A stretch of 64,000 nucleotides of DNA, taken from Chitinophaga sp. S165. GTDB taxonomy: Bacteria > Bacteroidota > Bacteroidia > Chitinophagales > Chitinophagaceae. The stretch covers positions 353,948-417,947 of the forward strand of contig NZ_QGTG01000007.1 in the NCBI RefSeq assembly GCF_003182155.1. Reading direction: 5' to 3'. Position numbers and translations under genes: made by a program. Shown here one piece after another: positions 18,093-27,701 of this stretch. The notes beneath the pieces were generated by a model. The model did not search any database. It worked only from the letters and a program-made list of their open reading frames with translations, and was not told where the DNA came from. Position 1 is the stretch's first letter. Each line of letters begins with the position of its first letter.

Positions 18093-19022
18093 CTATTTGT
18101 CTTTTTCCTGGAAGATATTTTCCATCGCCGCCCGGATATCAGGATAAGAAAATACGAACCCTGTTTCCTGAATTTTTGCAGTAGATACACGGCAGCTTTT
18201 CAACACTTCAATACTCATTTCGCCCAACGCCATTTTTAAGGCAAATGACGGCACATGTACAGGAATGAAGCTCTTGCCTTTAGCCTCCTGCGCCATGGTC
18301 ATTACCAGCTCTTTATTCTGCACCGGATGTGGAGATGCCACATTGTAGATACCTTCCAGATTATGATTAACGATAGCACTCAGATAAATACGGGCCAGGT
18401 CATGAAGATGGATCCAGCTAACGAATTGCTCCCCGTTGCCCAAAATGGTGGCAAAGCCGAATTGTAGTGGTTTGTAGAACTCCTTTAGCGCTCCACCAGC
18501 AAGACTGAGTGCGATACCGGTGCGTAGGATCACTACTTTCTTCTGTAAATCCCGCATTTTCAGGATGCTGTTTTCCCAGGCTACACAGGTTGTGCCCAGA
18601 AAATCTTTTTCCGGTGGATCGTTCTCCGTAAAAGCAGGACCTCCTTTGTTTTCGCCATAGTATCCTATGCCGGAGGCGCTGATCACCTTTTTAACCTTAT
18701 TAGGATGTTTGGATAGCGCTTTGAATAATAGTTCCGCACTCTGGGTACGGCTGTTCAGTATTTCTTTTTTACGGGCTGCAGTCCAGCGTTTATCGCCTAC
18801 ATTGGCACCCGCAAGATGGACAATGTAATCAGCCTGTTGTATAGCTGCTTCATCAATTGTTTGCCGGGCAATGTCCCAATGGGCATAACTGACAAGCTCA
18901 TTATCTGCACCGCCGCCATTACGCCGGCTCAGAATAATGACTTTATAACCAACATCTGTAAGCAACTTTGTAAGCGCCCGGCCCACGAGACCCGTGCCGC
19001 CGGTAATTAACACCGTATCCAT
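18093..19022 (-). CDS. TIGR01777-family SDR epimerase/oxidoreductase
   Basis: Extended short-chain dehydrogenase-like protein of 309 residues. The start is the ATG at 19020-19022, giving MDTVLITGGTGLVGRALTKLL with the NAD(P)-binding GxxGxxG motif at the N-terminus; upstream extension is possible but has no conserved sequence. HLAGANVGDKRW and the SASGIGYYGE motif with the YYG variant are typical of the TIGR01777 (YfcH/SDR39U1) group. The C-terminal region contains the family's domain of about 50 residues. The physiological substrate of the family is not known. Confidence 0.9.
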   Translation of the reverse strand: MDTVLITGGTGLVGRALTKLLTDVGYKVIILSRRNGGGADNELVSYAHWDIARQTIDEAAIQQADYIVHLAGANVGDKRWTAARKKEILNSRTQSAELLFKALSKHPNKVKKVISASGIGYYGENKGGPAFTENDPPEKDFLGTTCVAWENSILKMRDLQKKVVILRTGIALSLAGGALKEFYKPLQFGFATILGNGEQFVSWIHLHDLARIYLSAIVNHNLEGIYNVASPHPVQNKELVMTMAQEAKGKSFIPVHVPSFALKMALGEMSIEVLKSCRVSTAKIQETGFVFSYPDIRAAMENIFQEKDK

Positions 19023-19036
19023 AAGCGTAAAAATAC

Positions 19037-19175
19037 ATAATTCAAGGTTAGAAATTACGAATTGGAAGTGACGAATTACAGCAGTGCCGCCATTTCCCAA
19101 ATAAAAGGGAAGCCAGACGGCCTGATGAAGGAAGATCGCCCCAATTCGTTATTCATAATTCGTAATTGCTTATTT
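19037..19175. repeat. ATTCGTAATT-type intergenic words, partly inverted
   Basis: Between the divergent epimerase and the next gene, attacgaattg and acgaattac (19050-19080) face caattcgtt and aattcgtaatt (19142-19166). They form imperfect inverted repeats of the same AT-rich word seen in other gaps. The remainder of 19023-19288 shows nothing else that I can support. Confidence 0.5.
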
Positions 19176-19288
19176 TAGTGTTAGCATACAGGGATGCCCC
19201 ACGTTTTCCTGCCCATGTTTCACAATGAATGATAGCGATTTACCGTTAAATCTATATCCTAAACTTGCAACCTTTTAAAATATAAGCA

Positions 19289-20800
19289 ATGCGCATTCTA
19301 TATCTCTATGCTTTACTGGTCTTATGGAGCGGGGCTGCAATAGCTCAGAAGGTTTCTTATACAGACCCGGAAAGGGACGATTACAAAAGCACGGAATTCG
19401 AAATTATCGGCAGGGTATCGGGAAATATACTGGTATACAAGAGCGATAGAGGTGATGGTGTCATTTCTATCTACGACAATTCCATGCAGCTGAAGAGTAG
19501 GGTAAAACTCGATTTTTTACCGAAAAAGTTGATCAGTGCTGACTTTATATCTTACGGCGATAAAGTTTTCATGCTATATCAATTCCAACGTAAAGACGCG
19601 GTATACAGCTTCTGTGCTACCATGGATGGTAATGCCCGCTTTTCCGATGCTCCGGTAATGGTGGATTCTACCAGGATAGGATTTTATTCCAAAGACAATA
19701 AAGTGTATTCCGTAGAATATTCGGAAGACAAGAATAAGATCATGGTGTATAAGATCAATCAGGATAAGGAGAACGATAACGTCTTCTATACATTCCTGTA
19801 TGACAGCGCGTTTCATCTGATCAACAACAGCCGGGTATCTTTGCCGATGGAAAGCAAAAAATCTTTCTTAAGCAACTTCAATCTCACTAATGAAGGTGAC
19901 CTGATCTTCAATAAACTGGAACGGACCAACAACAGAGATTACATCGTCAGCGGTAATCTGATCATTAAAAGGGCTGTAGTAGATTCTTTCGAAAATGTTT
20001 CTATGCAGTTGAAGACCCAGTTGCTGGACGAGGTGAAGATGAAGGTGGATAACAACAATAAAAAAGTGTTGATCACCGCTTTTTTCTATAAGCAGAAAAG
20101 AGGGAATGTGGAAGGACTGTATGTCAGCAAATATGACTATGCACAGAAACAGCTATTATATGAAAAGGAAGTAGCTTTTACGCCTGAACTGAAGAATAAT
20201 GCGAAGGGAGAATCTTCCACCAATGCGGCTTTCAATGACTACTTCATCAGGAAGATCATTAATACCAGCAATGGCGGTTTTATAATTACTGCTGAATCTT
20301 ACTATACTACTTCCCGCTCTCAGCCGTGGAATCGCTGGAATTACATGTACGGTCCTTACGGCATGTATACTCCTTATTACTACTCACCATACTCACCGTT
20401 TTACTATAATCCATGGTACAATAACTATAATTCCCAGGACCGCTTTCACTACGATAACATAGCTGTGCTTAACCTGGATAATGAAGGTAACCTGCTGTGG
20501 AGCAACTTTGTAGCTAAAAGCCAGTATGACGATGGTTCAGACCTGTACCTGTCCTACATGATGGTTAACATAGGAAGTGAACTGCGCTTCCTGTATAATG
20601 AACTGGAGAGAGGAAGAAATTTTATTATGACAGACAACAGTGTTCAACCTGATGGTAAAAGTACCCGCAAGCCTACTTTACGTAACCTGGACAAAGGCTA
20701 TACCTGGATGCCACGTTATGGTAAGCAGATCAGCGGCCGGTCTATACTGGTACCTTGTATCTACAGGAACTACATCTGCTTTGCGAAAGTCGATTTTTAA
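19289..20800 (+). CDS. exported protein of unknown function with Tyr-rich insert
   Basis: Encodes 503 residues with a signal peptide ending near AIAQ (residue 20). Repeated beta-strand-like segments (GRVSGNILVYKS, GDKVFMLYQFQRKDAVYSF, DNKVYSVEYSEDKNKIMVYKI) hint at a propeller or a related all-beta fold, but no named domain is recognised. Residues about 350-385 are extraordinarily rich in Tyr, Pro, Asn and Gly. The protein is presumably periplasmic or outer-membrane associated. It is flanked by a strong terminator and is not in an operon. Confidence 0.8.
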   Translation: MRILYLYALLVLWSGAAIAQKVSYTDPERDDYKSTEFEIIGRVSGNILVYKSDRGDGVISIYDNSMQLKSRVKLDFLPKKLISADFISYGDKVFMLYQFQRKDAVYSFCATMDGNARFSDAPVMVDSTRIGFYSKDNKVYSVEYSEDKNKIMVYKINQDKENDNVFYTFLYDSAFHLINNSRVSLPMESKKSFLSNFNLTNEGDLIFNKLERTNNRDYIVSGNLIIKRAVVDSFENVSMQLKTQLLDEVKMKVDNNNKKVLITAFFYKQKRGNVEGLYVSKYDYAQKQLLYEKEVAFTPELKNNAKGESSTNAAFNDYFIRKIINTSNGGFIITAESYYTTSRSQPWNRWNYMYGPYGMYTPYYYSPYSPFYYNPWYNNYNSQDRFHYDNIAVLNLDNEGNLLWSNFVAKSQYDDGSDLYLSYMMVNIGSELRFLYNELERGRNFIMTDNSVQPDGKSTRKPTLRNLDKGYTWMPRYGKQISGRSILVPCIYRNYICFAKVDF

Positions 20801-20821
20801 AACATATATACACGATATAGG

Positions 20822-20858
20822 GAAGCAGCCATCTCTTTGGGATGGCTGCTTCATTTTT
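20822..20858 (+). terminator. strong intrinsic terminator
   Basis: Perfect 12-bp stem gaagcagccatc (20822-20833) with gatggctgcttc (20841-20852), seven-base loop, T run at 20854-20858. Confidence 0.9.
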
Positions 20859-21246
20859 ATAGCTTATACAGTAGTTTGGATATCTATCTAACAAGGATCA
20901 TACAAGGCTTATACAAGGATTAACCTGAAAATATCCCAGAAAGGTCGAAAAGATCTAGAGAAATGGTCATTTTTTGATGATCGGTAATGAATTCTTTACT
21001 TTTTTTTGCTAGTTTAAGCAATCAACCAAAATCTGAACGCTAAAAGAACTACATTATTAATAATCTGTATGCATATAATGGTGCAGGACCTATTGCTTTA
21101 TTGCAAAGATACAACTGCCTATGATGTTTTCTCTTTAAGCTTATACTAAACCTTGGTGATTTTTGATGAGTCACGCGGTGAACCCGGCAATTGCAGCGCA
21201 GGCGTGAAATCTAAGAAACAGTAGTTACTGTCGTAAACCACTATAC
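20859..21246. other. 388-base intergenic region before the M14 pair
   Basis: Apart from the three 11-mers at 20890-20922 nothing is recognised. There is no open reading frame of useful length. A caaagata sequence near 21106-21113 is a minus-strand TATCTTTG word with no gene to serve. The plus-strand promoter for the carboxypeptidase must lie here but has no clear consensus match. Confidence 0.5.
20890..20922. repeat. three tandem 11-mers (11-bp repeat family)
   Basis: AACAAGGATCA, TACAAGGCTTA and TACAAGGATTA follow one another without spacers. The 11-bp period and the T/A first base and G at position 6 match the units at 30309-30374 and 63907-64000. Confidence 0.75.
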
Positions 21247-24027
21247 ATGAGCAGCATTAAAACAACACTATCATTCGCTCTGCTGACTGCAACCCTGGGG
21301 CTGTATGCCCAGGACAAGTCATCCGGACCTGCAGACAAAAAGTATGAGGCGGAAGCTCATGCTGTGCCCGTCCCAAAAGAACATTTTGGTTTTAATATCG
21401 GTGATGATTATCAACTTGCCAACTACACACAAACGGAAGCCTACTTCAAAAAACTGGCAGCTTCTGATCGTGCACGGCTGGTAGATATCGGTATGACAGA
21501 AGAAGGAAGACATCAGTATATGCTGATCGTGTCCTCTCCGGAAAATCTGAAAGCACTGGACCGTTACAAAGAGATCTCACAAAAGCTGGGACATGCCAGC
21601 GGGCTGACAGATGAAACGGCGCGTAAGCTGGCTGCAGAAGGCAAAGCCGTGATCTGGATCGATGGCGGATTGCATGCAACAGAAACAGTTGGAACGCATC
21701 AGCTCATTGAAACGATGTATCAGTTGATAACACGTACGGATGAAGAAACAATGAACATCCTGCAGAATGATATCATCCTGCTGACCCATGCAAACCCCGA
21801 CGGACAGGAACTTGTATCTGACTGGTACATGCGTATGGCCGATCCAAAGAAACGTGCATTGAATATTCCCCGTCTGTATGAAAAGTATGTTGGTCATGAT
21901 AACAACCGGGATTTCTATATGATGAACATGAAGGAAAGCCAGAACATCAGCCGCCAGCTGTTTGTTGAATGGATCCCGCAGATCATGTACAATCATCATC
22001 AGCGTGGACCTGCAGGTTCAGTGTTAGCCGGGCCTCCGTACCGCGATCCTTTCAATCATATCTATGATCCATTGATCGTAACCAGCATTGATGCGGTTGG
22101 CGCTGCCATGAACAACAGACTGAATGTTGAAAATAAGCCTGGTTATACACAACGTAACGGCTCTACTTTTTCTACCTGGTGGAATGGAGGATTACGCACT
22201 ACACCTTACTTTCATAACATGGTCGGATTGCTCACTGAGATTATTGGCGGACCAACACCTGAAAACGTACCGCTGGTACCTGACAGGCTCATTCCAAATG
22301 GAGCTACGCCCAATCCTGTAGTACCGCAGGAATGGCATTTCCGTCAGTCTATTGATTATTCTGTTTCGCTTAATTATGCAGTGCTTGATTATGCTGCACG
22401 TTACAGAAGTGAGCTGCTGTTCAATATTTACAAAATGGGAAAGAATGCTATCGAACGTGGTAGCACTGATCACTGGACATTCTATCCGAGATATATTGAT
22501 TCCATCCGCACAGCATACAAGGTAGAAAGGAAGAAAGATTCTACCACCGAAGGAGAAACCGGGGGAGAGTTTGCTTTTGGCAAAGAAGATACGATCGCGT
22601 CAAAGTATTATGCAGGAGTGTTGAAGAACCCCGATTACAGAGATGCCCGTGGTTATATTATTTCTGCTGATCAACCAGATTTTCCTACAGCTGTAAAATT
22701 CATTAATGCATTAAGCCGTTCAGGTATTGCTATTCATAAAGCGAGTGCAGCTTTCACTGTTGATGATAAACAATATCCCGCAGGTTCTTACGTCGTCAAA
22801 ACGGCGCAGCCTTTTCGTCCGCATGTAATTGATATGTTTGAACCGCAAGACCATCCGAATGATTTTCAATATGCCGGAGGACCTCCTATTCGTCCATATG
22901 ACGCGGCAGGATGGACTTTAGCATATCAGATGGGCGTACAGTTTGATCGCATAACAGAAGGATTCGACGGTCCTTTTACGCAGTTACCTTATGGTCAGAT
23001 CGAAACACCATTGGCAGCTACATTACCTGTTGGTAAAAAGGGTTATTTCATAGATGCCGCTTCAAACAATGCATTCATAGCTGCGAATGATCTGCTGAAA
23101 GCCGGTGTGAAAGTATCCCGTACAACTAACGGTGCTTTCTATGTACCGGCAGGCGCGAAGGCACAGGCGATACTTACGAAAGCCACAGCTGAATTGGGTA
23201 TTCGCGTAAGCGCGGTGAATAATACGCCCGCACGATTGAAAGCGATAACGCCACTGCGGATAGGTATATGGAATACATACGGCGGTTCTATTCCTGCGGG
23301 ATGGATAAGCTGGCTGATGGAGCAGTATCACTACGACTATAAGATGCTGTATTCACAGGAAGTGGATGCAGGTGACCTGCGTAAAAAATATGATCTGCTC
23401 ATCTTCGTATCTGGTGCTATTCCTGACACCGTCAAACCGAAAAGAAACGAGAACAGTTATAATAAACCACCTAAACCGGAAGAGTTGCCGGATGAATTCA
23501 GACCCTGGCTGGGCCGTATCAATAAAGATACATCTGTTCCGCAGTTGAAGAAGTTCCTGGAGGCAGGTGGTAAAATTGTCGCAATCGGGACAAGCACGAA
23601 CCTGGCGTATCATCTGAAATTGCCTGTTGAAAATGCATTGGTAGAAAAGAATGCAAAGGGTGAGCTAAAGCCAATACCGGGTACGAAGTACTACATACCA
23701 GGTAGTTTGCTGACAGCCGATCTTGACACTACAGCAGAAGAAAACTGGGGTATGCCCGCAAAGAATGACGTATATTTCGATAGGAGCCCGGTATTTAAAT
23801 TCACAGAGGGTGCCACCGAAGCCGGTGTACGGAAACTAATCTGGTTCTCTTCAACCACACCGTTACATAGTGGCTGGGCCTGGGGACAGAAATACCTGAA
23901 AGACGGTGTAGCGGCATTCGTAGCGCCGGTAGGTACCGGTAAGTTATATGCATTCGGACCGGAGATCACTTTCCGTGGTCAATCGCACGGCACCTTTAAG
24001 TTATTATTCAACCAATTGTACAAATGA
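21247..24027 (+). CDS. secreted M14-family zinc carboxypeptidase (copy 1)
   Basis: Exported peptidase of 926 residues, signal peptide ending near LYAQ (residue 22). The zinc motif HATE is at residues 143-146, the third ligand is probably in MYNHHQRGP near 258, and a Glu in LLTEIIGGP near 330 is the likely catalytic base. The C-terminal 500 residues lack a recognised catalytic domain and include a class-I glutamine amidotransferase-like stretch (LKKFLEAGGKIVAIGTSTNLAYHL). This architecture is common in Bacteroidota. The stop codon overlaps the start of the decayed gene by four bases (ATGA). A close paralogue lies downstream. Confidence 0.9.
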   Translation: MSSIKTTLSFALLTATLGLYAQDKSSGPADKKYEAEAHAVPVPKEHFGFNIGDDYQLANYTQTEAYFKKLAASDRARLVDIGMTEEGRHQYMLIVSSPENLKALDRYKEISQKLGHASGLTDETARKLAAEGKAVIWIDGGLHATETVGTHQLIETMYQLITRTDEETMNILQNDIILLTHANPDGQELVSDWYMRMADPKKRALNIPRLYEKYVGHDNNRDFYMMNMKESQNISRQLFVEWIPQIMYNHHQRGPAGSVLAGPPYRDPFNHIYDPLIVTSIDAVGAAMNNRLNVENKPGYTQRNGSTFSTWWNGGLRTTPYFHNMVGLLTEIIGGPTPENVPLVPDRLIPNGATPNPVVPQEWHFRQSIDYSVSLNYAVLDYAARYRSELLFNIYKMGKNAIERGSTDHWTFYPRYIDSIRTAYKVERKKDSTTEGETGGEFAFGKEDTIASKYYAGVLKNPDYRDARGYIISADQPDFPTAVKFINALSRSGIAIHKASAAFTVDDKQYPAGSYVVKTAQPFRPHVIDMFEPQDHPNDFQYAGGPPIRPYDAAGWTLAYQMGVQFDRITEGFDGPFTQLPYGQIETPLAATLPVGKKGYFIDAASNNAFIAANDLLKAGVKVSRTTNGAFYVPAGAKAQAILTKATAELGIRVSAVNNTPARLKAITPLRIGIWNTYGGSIPAGWISWLMEQYHYDYKMLYSQEVDAGDLRKKYDLLIFVSGAIPDTVKPKRNENSYNKPPKPEELPDEFRPWLGRINKDTSVPQLKKFLEAGGKIVAIGTSTNLAYHLKLPVENALVEKNAKGELKPIPGTKYYIPGSLLTADLDTTAEENWGMPAKNDVYFDRSPVFKFTEGATEAGVRKLIWFSSTTPLHSGWAWGQKYLKDGVAAFVAPVGTGKLYAFGPEITFRGQSHGTFKLLFNQLYK

Positions 24028-24240
24028 GTAAACTGATTCTGTCACTATGCTGTTTCCTGCCGGTATTGGTTATAGTGCAGAACAAGGATAAGAAGACAAT
24101 TGCCGCTTATCTTGACCGTGAGCTGGGTAACACCAACTGCAGGCATTACTACAGAACTTAAAAAACGTCAGGGACCAACTTTTAAATATGAGGCAATGCT
24201 GGGCAACCGTGCACCGGCATTGGATTATCGTAAAAAATGA
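24024..24240 (+). pseudogene. decayed secreted-protein gene between the M14 paralogues
   Basis: An ATG overlapping the preceding stop (ATGA, 24024) opens a signal-peptide-like reading frame, MSKLILSLCCFLPVLVIVQ, that ends at a TAA at 24159 after 45 codons. The next frame over then reads TAGITTELKKRQGPT up to PALDYRKK and stops at 24238-24240, overlapping the next start by the same four-base ATGA. The two ends thus look like the first and last parts of one gene joined by a large internal deletion and a frameshift. The original family is not recognised. Both overlaps show it was once part of the operon. Confidence 0.65.
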
Positions 24241-27020
24241 GCACTATGGAACATACTTTAAGGGGCTGGCTGATGATAGCAGGTATCTGCTGCGCATCAC
24301 AGCTGCAGGCCCAGACTATACCATCACCTAAACAGTACTTTGGTTTTAATATCGGAGATGATTACCAGCTGGCTACCTACACACAAACAGCAGCGTATTT
24401 TGAAAAGCTGGCTGCAACATCCGACAGGGTTAAACTGGTAGACATTGGTCTTACTGAAGAAGGCCGTCACCAGTACATGCTGGTCATCTCTTCGCCTGCC
24501 AACATCAAACAACTCGATCAGTATAAAAAGATCTCTCAGCAACTAGCAAGAGCCGAAGGTATCACGCCCGAACAGGCACATGACCTGGCTGATAAAGGAA
24601 AAGCGGTTGTCTGGATAGACGGAGGCCTGCATGCGACCGAAGTAGTAGGTACACATCAGCTGATAGAAACGGCCTGGCAGCTTATTAGCCGGAAGGATGC
24701 TGAGACAATGCGTATACTCGATAACGTTATTGTACTGATGACGCATGCTAATCCCGACGGACAGGAAATCACTACCAACTGGTACATGCGCAATGCAGAT
24801 ACGTTGAAACGTTCAACAGAACAACTACCTGTGCTGTATCAGAAATATATAGGACACGACAACAATCGTGACTTCTATATGATGAACATGAAGGAAAGTA
24901 CCAATATGGGAAGACAATTATTCCTGGAATGGATGCCGCAGATCATGTACAATCATCACCAACGTGGTCCCGAAGGCTCTGTACTAGCAGGACCTCCGTA
25001 TCGCGATCCCTTCAATTATTTCTTCGATCCATTAATGATCACTGGTATTGATGCATTGGGTGCAGCAATGTACAACAGGCTGAATGCAGAAGATAAACCG
25101 GGTTATACCCGTCTGAATGGATCTAGTTTTTCTACCTGGTACAATGGTGGTTTGCGGACTACCACACAGTATCATAACATGATAGGCCTGCTCACGGAGA
25201 TAATAGGTAATCCTACCCCTGAAAAAATACCGGTTGTACCACAACGGCTGATCCCGAACGGCGCGACGCCTAATCCTGTTAAACCAACGGCAGACTGGCG
25301 TTTCAGAAGGTCTATCGACTACTCTGTTTCGTTGAATTATGCGGTGCTGGACTATGCCGCCCGTCAGCGTGATGAAGTGTTATTCAATATTTATAAGATG
25401 GGTAAGAATGCCATAGATAAAGGGAATACTGACTCATGGACACTGTCTCCCAAACGTGCAGAAGCTATTACAGCTGCTTACAAAAAGGACAAGAACGATA
25501 CTACCAGAGATGACGGCAGTGATCCGTATGGATGGATGAGAAGAGGCAATAACATCCCCATGCAGTACTATGATGCTGTATATAAAAATCCCGCAGAAAG
25601 AGATCCACGAGGATATATTATTCCGGCAGATCAGCCGGACTTTGCAACGGCGGTGAAATTCATCAATGCGCTGATCAAAACAGGTATTTCCGTGCAGAAG
25701 GCCACAGCGCCATTTACTATAGCAGGAAAGGAATATCCGGCTAACTCCTATATCGTACGTACAAATCAGGCCTTTCGTCCACATGTTCTGGACATGTTCG
25801 AACCACAGGATCATCCTAACGACTTCCAATATCCCGGAGGTCCTCCTGTCCGTCCTTACGACGCTGCAGGATGGACGCTCGCTTTCCAGATGGGTGTAAA
25901 GTTTGACCGCATCCTGGACGATTTCAATGGACCGTTTCAGAAAGTGCCATACGGCGAACTTCAGTTGCCGGTAGCTCTGTCATTCACACCGGCAACAAGC
26001 GGAGGTTATCTCTTGAGTGCTTATGTGAATAATGCGTTCATTACAGTGAATGATCTATTGAAAGCAGGTGTGAAGGTTTACCGGTTATTGGAAGGTAATA
26101 AAAGCGAAGCGCCAGGGACCTTCTTTGTACCGGCAGGAGTGCAGGCAAATAATATCCTGAAAACAGCGGCGGCACGGCTGGGAGTGGTGGCAAAACCGGT
26201 AGCTAAGCGTCCTAAAGGACTGGTGGAAGCAACGCCTTTGCGCATTGCGCTTTGGGATAACTATGGAGGTTCTATGCCATCGGGTTGGGTTCGTTGGATG
26301 ATGGAGCAATATCACTTCCCTTTCAAACAGGTCTACGCGAAAGAAATTGATGCAGGGAACCTGAAGCAGCAATACGATGTGATCGTGTTCGTAACACGGG
26401 CCATTCCCCCGGTTTCCGGAGAAGAAGGAAACCGGTATGGCTCCCGGCAGGCGCCTCCCGATCCTGCCACGATACCCGAACAATATCGCCATACGTTAGG
26501 CCGGATCACAAAGGATACTTCTGTTCCTAAACTGAAGGAATTCCTGGAAGCAGGCGGTACTATTATCACGATCGGGACCAGTACTAACCTGGCATATCAC
26601 CTGGGCCTTCCGGTACACAATGCGTTGGTGGAAAAAGGTAAGAACGGCAAAGAACAATCATTGCCAGGAACCAAATACTTTGTACCGGGAAGCATATTGC
26701 AGGTGGCTTTTGACAGTACAAGCACGGTAGCATGGGGTATGCCTTCTGTTGGAGATGTTAATTTCGACAATAGCCCCGTTTTTAGGCTGGATAGCAATGC
26801 TGCGGAAAAGGGAGTACGCGCGGTAGCATGGTTTACGTCCGATAAGCCTTTGCGTAGTGGATGGGCATGGGGACAGGCTTATCTTAAAGATGGGGTAGCC
26901 GCATTTGAGGCCCCGGTGGGTAAGGGCAGGTTATACGCCTTTGGGCCGGAAATAACTTTCAGAGCGCAGTCACACGGTACTTTTAAGCTACTTTTCAATG
27001 GTTTATACGGCATTAAATAG
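24237..27020 (+). CDS. secreted M14-family zinc carboxypeptidase (copy 2)
   Basis: Exported peptidase of 927 residues, a paralogue of the gene at 21247 with most aligned positions identical over the whole length. The signal peptide ends near LQAQ (residue 26). The zinc motif HATE in DGGLHATEVVGTH, the MYNHHQRGP region and LLTEIIGNP are all kept, so both copies should be active. The C-terminal half again contains LKEFLEAGGTIITIGTSTNLAYHL. Residues around 425-440 (DDGSDPYGWMRRGN) differ most from copy 1. A terminator follows. Tandem duplication is the simplest origin. Confidence 0.9.
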   Translation: MSTMEHTLRGWLMIAGICCASQLQAQTIPSPKQYFGFNIGDDYQLATYTQTAAYFEKLAATSDRVKLVDIGLTEEGRHQYMLVISSPANIKQLDQYKKISQQLARAEGITPEQAHDLADKGKAVVWIDGGLHATEVVGTHQLIETAWQLISRKDAETMRILDNVIVLMTHANPDGQEITTNWYMRNADTLKRSTEQLPVLYQKYIGHDNNRDFYMMNMKESTNMGRQLFLEWMPQIMYNHHQRGPEGSVLAGPPYRDPFNYFFDPLMITGIDALGAAMYNRLNAEDKPGYTRLNGSSFSTWYNGGLRTTTQYHNMIGLLTEIIGNPTPEKIPVVPQRLIPNGATPNPVKPTADWRFRRSIDYSVSLNYAVLDYAARQRDEVLFNIYKMGKNAIDKGNTDSWTLSPKRAEAITAAYKKDKNDTTRDDGSDPYGWMRRGNNIPMQYYDAVYKNPAERDPRGYIIPADQPDFATAVKFINALIKTGISVQKATAPFTIAGKEYPANSYIVRTNQAFRPHVLDMFEPQDHPNDFQYPGGPPVRPYDAAGWTLAFQMGVKFDRILDDFNGPFQKVPYGELQLPVALSFTPATSGGYLLSAYVNNAFITVNDLLKAGVKVYRLLEGNKSEAPGTFFVPAGVQANNILKTAAARLGVVAKPVAKRPKGLVEATPLRIALWDNYGGSMPSGWVRWMMEQYHFPFKQVYAKEIDAGNLKQQYDVIVFVTRAIPPVSGEEGNRYGSRQAPPDPATIPEQYRHTLGRITKDTSVPKLKEFLEAGGTIITIGTSTNLAYHLGLPVHNALVEKGKNGKEQSLPGTKYFVPGSILQVAFDSTSTVAWGMPSVGDVNFDNSPVFRLDSNAAEKGVRAVAWFTSDKPLRSGWAWGQAYLKDGVAAFEAPVGKGRLYAFGPEITFRAQSHGTFKLLFNGLYGIK

Positions 27021-27045
27021 CGAATAAATGGTACGATGAAGAAAG

Positions 27046-27077
27046 ACCGCCTCATGTTATGTGGGGCGGTTTTTTTA
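27046..27077 (+). terminator. intrinsic terminator after the M14 operon
   Basis: accgcc (27046-27051) pairs with ggcggt (27065-27070), extended inward by weaker pairs; T run at 27070-27076. Confidence 0.8.
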
Positions 27078-27110
27078 TTTTAGTACCTTAGAAGAATAAC
27101 TAGCATTAAT

Positions 27111-27677
27111 ATGGAAGAATTTTATGATGCAGCCTCCGAAAAATACAAGAAGTATTTACTGCAGGTAGTTTATAACGACGAGACTTATTACACCGTTTCA
27201 GGGGCCGACACGTCAGACAATGACACTGTTAGGTTACTGACAGATGCAGATGGCAGGATCTGTTTATATGCTGATCTTCCTTCTTTAAGGAAAGGTATTG
27301 AAGAAGGTGTTGTTACATTTGATACGCCCAACCTGCAGGCCTGGGGAAAAGATATCAATGAAACAGATACCGCCTATACAGGTTTTGACTTTTCTTCCCT
27401 GAAATCTGAATTCCTGGAAGCAGATGATGATCCGCTGCTGTATGAGATATATGGCGCCCTGGGCGTTGTAAAAGATTATGCATTGCAGGAAAATGTAGGA
27501 GAGTTGCTGGCCCTCCTGGACAGTGATATTGTGAGGGAGTACATCGAGATCTGTGCAGACTTGTTTCTGTGGTCGTCGGATACAGACTCCTTCCGGGAAG
27601 ATTTTGATTTTGAAAGTCTTGTGCCTGTGTTAAACAAGATCTACACATTGCTGGAACCCCGCTTGAAGATCGTTTAA
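27111..27677 (+). CDS. acidic cytoplasmic protein of unknown function
   Basis: Encodes 188 residues with no signal peptide or membrane segment. It is strongly acidic, with Asp/Glu clusters (ADTSDNDTVRLLTDAD, EADDDPLLYEIYG). The C-terminal half is predicted helical (YALQENVGELLALLDSDIVREYIEIC). I do not recognise a family. It lies 24 bases before the glycosylase gene and in the same frame as its possible start, so the two are probably co-transcribed. Confidence 0.75.
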   Translation: MEEFYDAASEKYKKYLLQVVYNDETYYTVSGADTSDNDTVRLLTDADGRICLYADLPSLRKGIEEGVVTFDTPNLQAWGKDINETDTAYTGFDFSSLKSEFLEADDDPLLYEIYGALGVVKDYALQENVGELLALLDSDIVREYIEICADLFLWSSDTDSFREDFDFESLVPVLNKIYTLLEPRLKIV

Positions 27678-27701
27678 CGGGAACGGTTATATCTGAACAC
27701 C

